From an uncultured Bacilli bacterium (GTDB lineage: Bacteria; Bacillota_I; Bacilli_A; RF39; UBA660): 64,000 nucleotides of DNA. The notes below the pieces were generated by a model. The model did not search any database and had not been told where the DNA came from. It worked only from the letters and a program-made list of their open reading frames with translations. Shown here piece after piece: positions 26,760 through 35,964 of the stretch; position 1 is the first letter of the stretch, and each line of letters opens with the position of its first letter. The position numbers and the translations under genes were made by a program. The stretch lies in assembly GCA_944373145.1 (NCBI GenBank), contig CALWAL010000005.1, forward strand, positions 62,001 through 126,000, in the 5' to 3' direction.

Positions 26760-26789
26760 CAAAAGTCCACTTATTTGTGGACTTTTTAA
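26760..26789. terminator. bidirectional terminator between tuf and the FemABX gene
   Basis: AAAAGTCCAC-TTATTT-GTGGACTTTTT; serves mainly the minus-strand gene. Confidence 0.8.
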
Positions 26790-26791
26790 TA

Positions 26792-28054
26792 TTAACTTTT
26801 TTCTTTTTTTCTTTTTATTTTTCTAATTGGGGAGCTATTACGATATAGCATATATAAAATTGAATTAGTAATTAATTCTAAATCACCAATATATTCAATA
26901 GCTTTTGATCCAAAGCCTAATTTAAAATCATTTAAACCTTTGTATTTATTATTTTTTAAAGTAGGGTTAGATATTCCGCCTAAATTAAATTTTTCATAAC
27001 CTTCTAAAGCATATTTTTCCATTAACTTCCATATTAGTAAATGTTTAGCATTTAATGATTTATAATTAGTATCATAACCGTCTAAAAATAAGTAAGCTTG
27101 ACGTTGATGTTTAACGATAATAGCACTTGCTACAACAATACCATTTGGATATTGTTTAAGTAGATTAGTTGCTTGAATTAATTGTTTTTTATAATATATT
27201 AAACGATTATCTTCCAAACTTTTACGAGTAATTAAGCTTTGACTAGCTTTACCTTGATTTTTAAAAATTTCATCAGTTAATTTGGTGCAGACAATGCTTT
27301 GTTTTTGATATTCAAATTGCATATGTATTAAATATTTTTTTGTATCTAGTAGTGCAAAATATAAATCAATCATATTTCGGTTTTTGTAATAATTGTATAA
27401 AGCTTTTAAATAATTTAAATCACGTGAATATTTTTTTTCAATTTGTTTATACAATAATTGCAAATTAGTTTCATCACCACGATAAATACGAATACCAGTT
27501 TTATCACTAGTTCTAATTTTAGTTCTGTACTTTTTTTGTATTTTAGAAAACATAACGCTAGTATTGCGATTTAAGTCAATTACTGCTTCAAAGCGCGGTT
27601 TAATAGCTTCAAAATAATTATTATATCCTAAATGATAATATTTTAATTTTTTTAAAAGCTTGAATATGTCATCAAATTTTGGATCACTAATAATTCCTTC
27701 TTTTTTAGTATATGTGCTTTTAATTATTAATGGCGATATTTTAATAGCAATAATATTTTTTTTCTTTAGATATTTTTTTACTAACTTAGTAAATTGTTTA
27801 ACATATTCACTATTAGTATAATCAAGTAAAAAACCACGAGGGGCATAAGCATATTGAAATTTACCTAATAATTCCACCATAATTAAAGAGGCGGCTACTA
27901 AGGTGTTTTTATCATCATACATTCCAAGGTAGAAAGAATCATATTGTTGTTTAGTCATTGTCATGGCATATTCTGAAGTTTGATATGGAGACGATACAGG
28001 GAAGTGTTCAGAAAATTCAATAAATTCGGCATTTGTTAGCTCTTTTATTCGCAT
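26792..28054 (-). CDS. FemABX family aminoacyltransferase, copy 1
   Basis: A 420-residue double-GNAT-fold enzyme of the FemA/FemX/MurM group, which adds amino acids from aminoacyl-tRNA to the lipid II stem peptide. Family blocks: FPVSSPYQTSEYA at the N-terminus, YAYAPRGFLLDYTN, a basic helical arm (KKYRTKIRTSDKTGIRIYRG), and the C-terminal YEKFNLGGISNP / GLNDFKLGFGSKAIEYIG. RBS GGAGGG before ATG. A second copy lies about 7 kb away. Confidence 0.92.
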   Translation of the reverse strand: MRIKELTNAEFIEFSEHFPVSSPYQTSEYAMTMTKQQYDSFYLGMYDDKNTLVAASLIMVELLGKFQYAYAPRGFLLDYTNSEYVKQFTKLVKKYLKKKNIIAIKISPLIIKSTYTKKEGIISDPKFDDIFKLLKKLKYYHLGYNNYFEAIKPRFEAVIDLNRNTSVMFSKIQKKYRTKIRTSDKTGIRIYRGDETNLQLLYKQIEKKYSRDLNYLKALYNYYKNRNMIDLYFALLDTKKYLIHMQFEYQKQSIVCTKLTDEIFKNQGKASQSLITRKSLEDNRLIYYKKQLIQATNLLKQYPNGIVVASAIIVKHQRQAYLFLDGYDTNYKSLNAKHLLIWKLMEKYALEGYEKFNLGGISNPTLKNNKYKGLNDFKLGFGSKAIEYIGDLELITNSILYMLYRNSSPIRKIKRKKEKS

Positions 28055-28112
28055 TTGTATCCCTCCTTTACATTATATAATATATCATAAAAGGGATTTT
28101 TTGTCTATTGAG

Positions 28113-28147
28113 CATAAAAAAAGAAAGATTATTTCTTTCTTTTTTTA
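28113..28147. terminator. terminator of the DUF1540 gene
   Basis: AAAAAAAGAAAGA-TTAT-TTCTTTCTTTTTTT, symmetric, usable from either strand. Confidence 0.75.
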
Positions 28148-28287
28148 TAACTAGAGCACATAGTTGCTTCCTTTGTTTCATCATTAGAGCAATTGCGAAT
28201 TTCAATTTCTTTTAAATTACATATGCAATCATCACAATTACAATGTTTACAATCAAAAACTTCGCACTTTATTTTTTGTTTGTCCAT
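28129..28287 (-). CDS. DUF1540 Cys-rich small protein
   Basis: 52 residues, dominated by a metal-binding-like pattern: CEVFDCKHCNCDDCICNLKE...NCSNDETKEATMC. DUF1540 proteins are common in Firmicutes, often spore-associated, and probably bind a metal. The start is the ATG after GGTGATAAT; longer upstream frames have no support. Divergent from the dehydratase-like genes. Confidence 0.8.
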   Translation of the reverse strand: MDKQKIKCEVFDCKHCNCDDCICNLKEIEIRNCSNDETKEATMCSSYKKRKK

Positions 28288-28352
28288 ATTATCACCATTA
28301 ATAATATGGACATATATATAGATTATTATACATAAGATGTAGTGGTGATAAA

Positions 28353-29240
28353 ATGAACAAAGTAATAGTCGGTATTCCACGTGGTATTTTTTATTATTAT
28401 GATGGTGTTTTTTGGAATAGTTTTTTTTATAGTTTAAATGTAAGAACAATTATAAGTCCTAAAACAAATAAAGAGATTATTAATTTAGGACTTTTATCAT
28501 CACCTGATGAAATGTGTTTAAGTATGAAAATATATTTAGGGCATATTAAATATTTAGAAGATAAAGTTGATTATATTCTTATTCCAAGGATTGATCGTTT
28601 TGATGATTATAATCAAACATGCACCAATTTTTTGGCCATATATCAATATGTTTTACATTTTTCATCAATTAAAATTTTAAATTATAATATTGACAATCAT
28701 CATACATTAAAAGATGGTGCATTTAAGATTGGTAAAGAATTAGGTTTCAGTCGGTGTGAAATTATTGAAGCTTATAAATACGCTTTAAAACGACATCAAG
28801 AGTATTTAAGAAAAAAAATATTTGAACAAGAACAAATTATTAGCAATAATCATAAAAAAGTTTTAATTGTTTCACATGCATATAACATTCATGATGAATA
28901 TTTAGGAGGAAATATTTTAAAAATTTTGAAAGATAATCAAATTGATGTTTTATATAGCAATTATTTTGATGAACAAAAAGCTAACGTTAAAGCTTTAGAA
29001 TTATCTCCAAATTTATATTGGAAATATAGTCGTGATGCAATTGGTTCGATAAGTTTTGTCCCTAATATTGATGGCATCATTTTCTTTTCTACTTTTCCAT
29101 GTGGTTTAGATTCATTAGTTAATGAATTAGTTATCAGAAAAATTCATAAACCATATCTTAATATAATTATTGATGATTCAACATCAATAACTGGGCTAGA
29201 AACACGTATAGAAAGTTTTGTCGATCTGCTTGAAAATTAG
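28353..29240 (+). CDS. 2-hydroxyacyl-CoA dehydratase-like protein, DUF2229 part
   Basis: 295 residues matching the DUF2229 segment of the giant BadF/DUF2229/dehydratase proteins: VGIPRGIFYYYDGVFWNSFF at the start, LLSSPDEMCLSMKIYLGHI, DYILIPRIDRFDD, and a C-terminal FPCGLDSLVNELVIRK / STSITGLETRIESFVDLLE. Cysteines at DEMC, QTC and FPCG are candidates for an iron-sulphur cluster. First gene of a three-gene overlapping set with a second dehydratase-like subunit and an ATP-dependent activase. Substrate unknown. Confidence 0.85.
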   Translation: MNKVIVGIPRGIFYYYDGVFWNSFFYSLNVRTIISPKTNKEIINLGLLSSPDEMCLSMKIYLGHIKYLEDKVDYILIPRIDRFDDYNQTCTNFLAIYQYVLHFSSIKILNYNIDNHHTLKDGAFKIGKELGFSRCEIIEAYKYALKRHQEYLRKKIFEQEQIISNNHKKVLIVSHAYNIHDEYLGGNILKILKDNQIDVLYSNYFDEQKANVKALELSPNLYWKYSRDAIGSISFVPNIDGIIFFSTFPCGLDSLVNELVIRKIHKPYLNIIIDDSTSITGLETRIESFVDLLEN

Positions 29241-30273
29241 TTATCCTTTAATGGGAAATTATGGGTTTATTGTTCATTATTTTTTATCTAATGTTTTAAA
29301 AGATGAAATAATAGATCCTCCTAAAATAACTTCTAAAACATTAGAGTTAGGTAGTAAATATAGCCCAGATTTTGTATGTACACCTTTTAAATATACATTA
29401 GGAACTTTAATAGAATCATTGGAATGTGGTAGTGATATATTAATTCAAATGGGTGGAGGTTGCCGCTATGGTTATTATCATGAATTACAAAGTCAAATTT
29501 TAAAAGATTTAGGATATAAATTTAAATTGATTAATTTAATTAATGGTGGTAATCATATTAAATTAAAAAAATTGATTAAAGATTATAATTTACATATTAG
29601 ATATTACAGACTACCAAAATATTATTTAATAGCGAAAACAATGGTAAAATATTTAGATAGTATTGAAAGTTATGTAAGAAAAAATCGATGTTATGAAAAA
29701 GAAAAAGGTAGTTTTAACAATTTAGAAGAAAAAATGATTAATGAATTCAAAAGCTGCCACAGTTATTTTAAATTAAGAAAAATTTATCAAAAATACTTAA
29801 AAAAATTTAAAAGTTTGCAACTTATTAAACCTAAACAAGAAATCAAAGTGGGAATTATCGGTGAGTTATATACAATTATGGAACCTTATGCTAACTATAA
29901 TTTAGAGCAAAAATTAAATGATAAAGGCATTTCACTAATACGTTTTACAAACGTTTCATATTTATTGTATGAGAAAAAAAGAAAAGTTAAAAAATTTCTA
30001 AAAAATTTAAAATTAAAATATCGAATGGGTGCTGATGCACTAGATAATATTTATCATACTAAATATTTATGTGAAAATGATTATGATGGTATTATTCATA
30101 TTAAGTCATCATTTTGTACACCGGAAATTTTAATTATGCCAATTATTGAAGATATTGCTAGTAAGTATGAAGTTCCTATTCTTTTCTTTAGTATGGACAT
30201 GAATACTTCCGAAACGGGTTTTGAAACGCGTTTAGAAGCGTTTTGTGATATGTTAGAAATGAGGAAAAAATGA
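29230..30273 (+). CDS. 2-hydroxyacyl-CoA dehydratase-like protein, second subunit
   Basis: 347 residues of the same superfamily: ISYPLMGNYG at the N-terminus, YSPDFVCTPFKYTLGTLIES, QMGGGCRYGYYHELQSQIL, SSFCTPEILIMPIIED, TSETGFETRLEAFCDMLEM. Three Cys positions (VCTP, GGCR, FCTP) match cluster ligands of the family. The start is inferred as TTG overlapping the previous stop, because homologues begin near MKIxxPxMGN; an upstream TTG is also in frame. It overlaps the activase gene by four bases. Confidence 0.85.
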   Translation: MKISYPLMGNYGFIVHYFLSNVLKDEIIDPPKITSKTLELGSKYSPDFVCTPFKYTLGTLIESLECGSDILIQMGGGCRYGYYHELQSQILKDLGYKFKLINLINGGNHIKLKKLIKDYNLHIRYYRLPKYYLIAKTMVKYLDSIESYVRKNRCYEKEKGSFNNLEEKMINEFKSCHSYFKLRKIYQKYLKKFKSLQLIKPKQEIKVGIIGELYTIMEPYANYNLEQKLNDKGISLIRFTNVSYLLYEKKRKVKKFLKNLKLKYRMGADALDNIYHTKYLCENDYDGIIHIKSSFCTPEILIMPIIEDIASKYEVPILFFSMDMNTSETGFETRLEAFCDMLEMRKK

Positions 30274-31196
30274 AAGATTGCTATTTAGGAATTGATATCG
30301 GTTCTATCTCAACCAAAGCAGTAATTTTAGATGAAGAAAATAAGGTTTTGTCTTCTTGTTATATTGAAACTTCAGGGTCGCCTGTTGATGCTGTCAAAAA
30401 AGCGTTGAAGATTGTTAGAGTGCCAAATGATTATGTTTTGAAGGGAATTGGTACAACAGGTAGTGCACGTAAATTAATTGGATTAATGGTAGGTGCTAAT
30501 GTTGTTAAAAATGAAATTACTGCTCATGCGATAGGAACTTTAACTTATTATCCTGATGCACGAACGATTTTAGAAATAGGTGGTCAAGATTCAAAAATTA
30601 TTTTAATTAATAATGGTGTAATCACAGATTATGCTATGAATACTTTGTGTGCTGCTGGAACGGGGGCCTTTTTATCTAGTCAAGCTAAACGTATTGGTGT
30701 TGATATTAATGATTTTGGTAAAATGGCTTTAAATAGTAACAACCCTGTTAAAATTGCTGCTCGTTGTACCGTTTTTGCTGAATCAGATTTGGTTCACAAA
30801 TCACAATTAGGATATAAAAAGGAAGATATTATAGCCGGTTTATGTCGTAGTGTAGTACTTAATTATTTAAATAATTTATGTAAAGGAAAAAGATTAGAAA
30901 AACCAATCATTTTTCAAGGAGGAGTAAGTAAAAATCAGGGAGTGCGAAAGTATTTTAATGAAATTTTAAAAGCAGATGTAATTGTAGATGACAATAGTCA
31001 TTTAATGGGTGCAATTGGTGTTGCTGTTTTAGCGCATCGTCAAGCTACTAATAAAATATATAATTTAGATATTGAAAATATTAAATTTGAAACAAAGGGA
31101 TATGAATGTAATGGTTGCTCAAATAATTGTGAGGTTGTTAGAATATATAAAGATAATCATTTAATTGATTCATTTGGAAACAAGTGTCAAAATTAA
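30270..31196 (+). CDS. ATP-dependent CoA-dehydratase activase (HgdC/BadF type)
   Basis: A 308-residue ASKHA ATPase that drives an electron into the partner dehydratase. LGIDIGSISTKAVIL (phosphate 1), LEIGGQDSKII (phosphate 2) and the cluster cysteines in NTLCAAGTGAFL and AARCTVFAESD are all present; the last pair holds the subunit-bridging [4Fe-4S] in HgdC. An extra C-terminal motif GYECNGCSNNCEV plus a final Cys near the end is typical of the multidomain relatives. Overlaps the preceding gene, RBS AATGAGG. Confidence 0.92.
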   Translation: MKDCYLGIDIGSISTKAVILDEENKVLSSCYIETSGSPVDAVKKALKIVRVPNDYVLKGIGTTGSARKLIGLMVGANVVKNEITAHAIGTLTYYPDARTILEIGGQDSKIILINNGVITDYAMNTLCAAGTGAFLSSQAKRIGVDINDFGKMALNSNNPVKIAARCTVFAESDLVHKSQLGYKKEDIIAGLCRSVVLNYLNNLCKGKRLEKPIIFQGGVSKNQGVRKYFNEILKADVIVDDNSHLMGAIGVAVLAHRQATNKIYNLDIENIKFETKGYECNGCSNNCEVVRIYKDNHLIDSFGNKCQN

Positions 31197-31301
31197 ATTC
31201 AAAAATAGAAAATATTTTATTTCTTTTTATAAAATATTAAAAATATAAGTTATAAAATGATTAACTACATAATATATAATAAAAGATATATAAAATAGAA
31301 G

Positions 31302-31330
31302 TTGACAAAAAAATTTTTATAGTGTATAAA
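31302..31330 (+). promoter_or_regulatory. topA promoter
   Basis: TTGACA, 17 bases, TATAAA; 28 bases before the topA start. Confidence 0.8.
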
Positions 31331-31357
31331 TTAGTATTAGAAAAAAGGACGTGAATT

Positions 31358-33385
31358 ATGTCAAAAAATTTAGTAATTGTCGAATCTCCAAGTAAAACAA
31401 AACCAATTGAAAAGTATTTGGGTAAAGAATATAAAGTATTGTCTTCCAAAGGACATATTAGAGATTTATCAACTAAAGGAAAATATGGCTTTGGAGTTGA
31501 TATAGAAAACAATTTTAAACCTGATTATGTTGCAATGAAAGGTAAAACAGCAGTTATTAATGAATTAAAAAAAGAGGTAAAAAAAGCCAATCGTGTTTAT
31601 TTAGCTACCGACCCTGATCGTGAAGGAGAAGCTATTTCTTGGCATTTATATGATGTTTTAGGACTTAAAGAAGATAACTATGATAGAGTTGTTTTTAATG
31701 AAATTACTAAAGATGCAGTTGTGAATGCTTTTGGTCATGCTCGTAAAATTGATAAAAATTTGGTCAATAGTCAAGAAACAAGACGAATCTTAGATCGTAT
31801 TATTGGTTTTCGCTTAAGTAAGTTAATTCAATCTAAAACCGATGGAAGCAGTGCTGGTCGTGTGCAATCAGTTGCTTTAAAATTAATTGTTGATCGTGAA
31901 AGGGAAATTGAAGCATTTAAATGTGAAGAATATTGGACGATTACTGGTATTTTTCCAACTTTTGAGGCAGAGATGTTTCAATATAATCATAAAGATATTG
32001 AAATTAAAGATGAAATTCAAGCTAATGACATTTTAGATAAATTATCTAAGTCTTTTAAGATTGAAAGTGTTGATAAAAAGAAAAAAAATAAGCAATCAAA
32101 ACCACCTTTTATTACAAGTAGTTTACAACAAGAAGCATCAACTAAATTAGGCTTTAATGCACGTAAGACGATGCAAATAGCTCAAAAATTGTACGAAGGT
32201 ATTGAATTAGCTGATGAGACTGTTGGTCTTATAAGCTATATGCGTACGGATTCTATTCGTTTATCAAATGAATTTATTAGTAGTACATACAAATTTATTG
32301 AAGCAAAATATGGTAAAGAATACGTTGGAAGTGTAAAAGTAGCTAAATCTAAAGATAATGTTCAGGATGCTCATGAAGCAATTCGTCCAACAAGTATTAA
32401 TCGTACGCCAGAAAGTGTTAAGCCTTTTTTATCAAATGATGAATTTAAATTATATCGCATGATTTATTATCGTGCTTTAGCATCTTTAATGAAAAATGCG
32501 GTGACTGAAAATACGACAGTTATTTTTGATAATAATAATTATCAATTTAAGACAACTGGGCAAATCATTACTTTTGACGGCTATTTAAAAGTTTATAAAG
32601 ATTATGAAGATATTAAGGATGCTGAATTACCTCCGTTTGATACTTATAAGTCAAATATTGTTGTAGCTGAAGATATTATGAAAGAGCAACATTTTACAAA
32701 ACCTCCGTCTCGTTATACTGAGGCTAAGCTTATTAAAGAAATGGAAGAGTTAGGAATTGGTCGCCCTAGCACTTATGCAACTACTGTTGATATTTTAAAA
32801 AAACGTAAATATGTTGATTTGGTAGATAAAAAATTTGTTCCAACTGAAGTTGGTATAGAAATAACAGATAAATTGCAACAATGTTTTAGCCATCTTATTA
32901 ATGTTGAATATACAGCTTCTATGGAGTCTGATTTAGATAAGATTGCTGAAGGCAATGTTAATTGGGTTGAAATTTTAAAACATTTTTACGATGAATTTGA
33001 TCCTGCTGTAAAAAATGCTTTTCAAGAAATGCCAAAAAAAGAAGCTGAAAAAACAGGTGAAGATTGTCCAGAGTGTGGCAATCCATTAGTTATTCGTAAA
33101 GGAAAATATGGAGAATTTACAGCTTGTAGTAATTATCCAAAATGCAAGTTTATTAAATCAGAACCACGAGAAATTGTTGAAGTTTGCGATTGTCCTAACT
33201 GTGGCTCTAAAATTATTGAAAAGAAAAGTAAGCGGGGTAAAGTTTTCTACGGATGCAGTAATTATCCAAAATGTAAAACAGCTTATTGGGATTTACCAAT
33301 TGGAGAAAAATGCCCAGACTGTGGTGAGATGCTTGTTGAAAAAAAAGGGATAATTAAATGCAGTTCTTGTGATTTTACAAAGTGA
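31358..33385 (+). CDS. topA: DNA topoisomerase I
   Basis: 675-residue type IA enzyme. TOPRIM domain: LVIVESPSKTKPIEKYLG and ATDPDREGEAISWH. Catalytic Tyr in ISYMRTDS (near residue 297). Three C-terminal C4 zinc fingers (about 568-675): CPECGNP...CSNYPKC, CPNCGSK...CSNYPKC and CPDCGEM...CSSC. The first finger resembles that of the NERD protein at 6812. RBS AAAAGGACG. Full length. Confidence 0.97.
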   Translation: MSKNLVIVESPSKTKPIEKYLGKEYKVLSSKGHIRDLSTKGKYGFGVDIENNFKPDYVAMKGKTAVINELKKEVKKANRVYLATDPDREGEAISWHLYDVLGLKEDNYDRVVFNEITKDAVVNAFGHARKIDKNLVNSQETRRILDRIIGFRLSKLIQSKTDGSSAGRVQSVALKLIVDREREIEAFKCEEYWTITGIFPTFEAEMFQYNHKDIEIKDEIQANDILDKLSKSFKIESVDKKKKNKQSKPPFITSSLQQEASTKLGFNARKTMQIAQKLYEGIELADETVGLISYMRTDSIRLSNEFISSTYKFIEAKYGKEYVGSVKVAKSKDNVQDAHEAIRPTSINRTPESVKPFLSNDEFKLYRMIYYRALASLMKNAVTENTTVIFDNNNYQFKTTGQIITFDGYLKVYKDYEDIKDAELPPFDTYKSNIVVAEDIMKEQHFTKPPSRYTEAKLIKEMEELGIGRPSTYATTVDILKKRKYVDLVDKKFVPTEVGIEITDKLQQCFSHLINVEYTASMESDLDKIAEGNVNWVEILKHFYDEFDPAVKNAFQEMPKKEAEKTGEDCPECGNPLVIRKGKYGEFTACSNYPKCKFIKSEPREIVEVCDCPNCGSKIIEKKSKRGKVFYGCSNYPKCKTAYWDLPIGEKCPDCGEMLVEKKGIIKCSSCDFTK

Positions 33386-33410
33386 TTGATTAAGTCAATT
33401 ACTTTTTTGA
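33378..33410 (+). terminator. topA terminator
   Basis: AAGTGATTGA-TTAAG-TCAATTACTTTTTT. Confidence 0.75.
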
Positions 33411-33489
33411 TGATATAATAAATTTATACAAAATGTTTACAAGTGTTTTAATATGTGCTAAAATGAAAATGGAAGGAGTATGGAGAGAT

Positions 33490-34374
33490 ATGAAGAAATA
33501 TCTTTGCGAGTTTTTAGGAACTTGTGTTTTGGTTTTATTCGGATGTGGAGTTGCTGTTTTATCTGGTGCTGATTTAATTGCTACTTCATTAGCGTTTGGG
33601 CTTTCAATTGTGGCAATTGCTTATACAATTGGGAAAGTATCAGGGTGCCATATTAACCCTGCTGTTAGTTTCGCAATGTGGATTGATAAAAGAATTAGTA
33701 CTAAAACTTTAATTGGTTATATTATTGCTCAAGTATTAGGCGCAGTTGTAGCTAGTGGATTATTGTATTTAATTTTTAATTCTACAACTTTAATAGGTGT
33801 TGAGACATTAGGGGCTAATGCTTATGGTGATTTAGTTGGTTCTGATATTACAATGTTAGGAGCTTTAATTACTGAAATTATTTTAACGTTTGTCTTTGTT
33901 TTGGCTGTATTAGGTGTAACTAGGGATGAAAAACATAGTAATATAGCACCAATTGTTATTGGTTTAGCTCTTGTATTAGTTCATTTATTTGGAATTAATT
34001 TAACAGGAACATCTGTAAATCCAGCTAGATCGATTGGGCCAGCTTTATTTGCCGGTGGTGAGTATTTATCTCAATTAGTTATTTTTATAATTGGGCCAAT
34101 TGTTGGAGCTGCTTTTGCAGCATTAACAATTTTTTTCATTGATTTAGAAGAAACTGATGAAGATCCTGAGTATCGTCCAGTTGTAAAAAAAGAAGACAAA
34201 GTAGTTGTAATTGAAGAAAAAGTTGAAAGAGAAATAGTAAAAGCTCCAACAAAAAGGGGTAGAAAAAAGGTTGAAAACAAAGAAACTCAAAATTCAACTA
34301 AAAAAGCTTCAACGGCAAGAAAACCAAAAACTGCTAAAACTACAAATAAAAAAGAAACAGAAGAACTAGTATAA
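33490..34374 (+). CDS. MIP family channel (aquaporin) with a long basic tail
   Basis: 294 residues. Residues 1-225 form six membrane helices with two NPA boxes (GCHINPAVSF near 55, SVNPARSIGP near 176); the residues around them look more AqpZ-like (water) than GlpF-like. The last 65 residues are an unusual Lys/Thr/Ala tail (TKRGRKKVENKET, STKKASTARKPKTAKTTNKK) on the cytoplasmic side, resembling H1-like or AT-hook sequences. Start at MKKYLCEFLG; an upstream ATG would add an implausible 19-residue leader. Confidence 0.9.
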   Translation: MKKYLCEFLGTCVLVLFGCGVAVLSGADLIATSLAFGLSIVAIAYTIGKVSGCHINPAVSFAMWIDKRISTKTLIGYIIAQVLGAVVASGLLYLIFNSTTLIGVETLGANAYGDLVGSDITMLGALITEIILTFVFVLAVLGVTRDEKHSNIAPIVIGLALVLVHLFGINLTGTSVNPARSIGPALFAGGEYLSQLVIFIIGPIVGAAFAALTIFFIDLEETDEDPEYRPVVKKEDKVVVIEEKVEREIVKAPTKRGRKKVENKETQNSTKKASTARKPKTAKTTNKKETEELV

Positions 34375-34390
34375 AACTAGTTCTTTTAAT
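34360..34390 (+). terminator. aquaporin terminator
   Basis: AGAACTAGT-ATAAA-ACTAGTTCTTTTAATTT over the stop codon. Confidence 0.8.
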
Positions 34391-34438
34391 TTAAAAAAAG
34401 TACTAGCACGTATTTATATTTTGGTTTATAATTGTTTT

Positions 34439-34600
34439 ATGAAAGAAAATATATATATAATTATTACAATAATTTTATTACTTATTGCTTCAATAATGCT
34501 TAGAATAAATTGTATTATTTGTAATGCTCTTGGTATTATTTTAACAATTATTACGATTTTTTTAATTTTTAATCTTATTAAAAAATCAAAAGAAAGATAA
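34439..34600 (+). CDS. 53-residue hydrophobic peptide
   Basis: A short frame encoding two membrane helices (IYIIITIILLLIASIML, ALGIILTIITIFLIFNLI) around an RINCIICN turn, ending in KKSKER and followed by a terminator. A TATAAT-like box sits about 10 bases upstream and there is no clear ribosome site, so it may be leaderless or not expressed. Confidence 0.4.
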   Translation: MKENIYIIITIILLLIASIMLRINCIICNALGIILTIITIFLIFNLIKKSKER

Positions 34601-34628
34601 GTTACATACAGTGCAACTTATCTTTTTA
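34592..34628. terminator. bidirectional terminator
   Basis: AAGATAAGTT and AACTTATCTT arms with T-runs; between the small peptide and FemABX copy 2. Confidence 0.75.
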
Positions 34629-35874
34629 AAAATTTTCTAATTTTTGGGAAAACTTTTGTATATCCAAAATACAATATTGGATTTAAAATATAATCAAACT
34701 CTCCAATAAATTCAGTATATTCACCACCAAATCGCTTTTTAAATAAATGAATACCATAAACTTCATTACCAGGAGTAGGGTTGCCAGTTGTTCCAAAAAA
34801 GTCAAATATTTTATAATTGTCTTTAATTGCATCTTCAATAATTTTATAATATAACCAATAATTTGCATTTAAAAAACGTAACTGATCTTTATTACCACCA
34901 TGAATGGTCCAAACTTTGTTTTGGTATTTAACAGTAATAATTGAAGATAGAATAATTTCTTCTTCTTTTATGTTTTTGACTTCTTCGTATTCTGATATGT
35001 ATTTAGCTAATTGCTGATTAAGTTCTTTTATTTTAATATTAACTTTATCTTTATTTTTTTTATCATCTTTGGTATTGGCAAGTTCAATGCTATTTTCAAT
35101 AACTTTAATTTTGTCTTCATAATTTTGTTTTAATTTTTCAATATTAATTTTAGCAATATATATATCACTCATATTGTGTTTGTGTAAAACATTATAAAAT
35201 GTTTGGTAATATTCTTTTGGAGATAAAACTAAATTTTCTCTTTTAGCAGTATCAATCATTGTTTCATAAAAAGCATCTATATCCGAAATATCACCTTTAT
35301 ATAATTCAATATTATATATATTGCCACGGTTAATAATTTTTCTTGTTGTTGGGTGAAGATTTTTGCGAACTTTTTCTAATCCACCACTTATATCTAATCT
35401 AAAGGTGTAACGCGGTTGATCATTTTCAAAATTTTTATTAAAACCTTTATGTTTAAAGCCACATTTAATTAAGTACTCAACTAATTTAAAATTATTATTG
35501 CCTTCTAATACATTTCCATCACAATCTAAAGTTTGTAATTTGATATCGGGATCTATTCTCAAAAAAATTCCATTATGTTTTTTACAATATTTTTTTAAAT
35601 GCTGTATGAAGATTTGTAATGTATTTAAATCGGTATAGTCACAAACAAAACCACGTGGGGCATAAAAAAAACTGTATTTATTAATTAAATGTTTTTCCAA
35701 TAGAAGCGCAGTGGCTATTAATTGATTATTATTTTTTAAACCAACATAGTGGGCTTTAAATTTTTTTTTCGAGCTTACTTCTCCCCAATATATTGATTGC
35801 ATAAAATGGCCTTTTGGATTATTACTAACAAATTTTTCAAATTCTTCTTTATCTACATTTTCTATAAATTCCAT
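34618..35874 (-). CDS. FemABX family aminoacyltransferase, copy 2
   Basis: 418 residues: NPKGHFMQSIYWGEVSSKK, FFYAPRGFVCDYTDL, NLHPTTRKIINRGNIYN, and C-terminal YKIFDFFGTTGNPTPGN / HLFKKRFGGEYTEFIGEFDY. Between the two GNAT folds lies a coiled-coil arm (about 250-305, KIKVIENSIELANTKDDKK), like the tRNA-binding arm of FemA/MurM. With copy 1 it could build a two-step interpeptide bridge. Start at the ATG after GAGGTGATAAAG, rather than the GTG three codons upstream. Confidence 0.92.
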   Translation of the reverse strand: MEFIENVDKEEFEKFVSNNPKGHFMQSIYWGEVSSKKKFKAHYVGLKNNNQLIATALLLEKHLINKYSFFYAPRGFVCDYTDLNTLQIFIQHLKKYCKKHNGIFLRIDPDIKLQTLDCDGNVLEGNNNFKLVEYLIKCGFKHKGFNKNFENDQPRYTFRLDISGGLEKVRKNLHPTTRKIINRGNIYNIELYKGDISDIDAFYETMIDTAKRENLVLSPKEYYQTFYNVLHKHNMSDIYIAKINIEKLKQNYEDKIKVIENSIELANTKDDKKNKDKVNIKIKELNQQLAKYISEYEEVKNIKEEEIILSSIITVKYQNKVWTIHGGNKDQLRFLNANYWLYYKIIEDAIKDNYKIFDFFGTTGNPTPGNEVYGIHLFKKRFGGEYTEFIGEFDYILNPILYFGYTKVFPKIRKFLKR

Positions 35875-35964
35875 CTTTATCACCTCATATTATCAATAAT
35901 ATTATATCAAAAATTTGTTGCTTTTACTAAATTAATTCATAAAATAAAACAGTAGGTGATTTTT

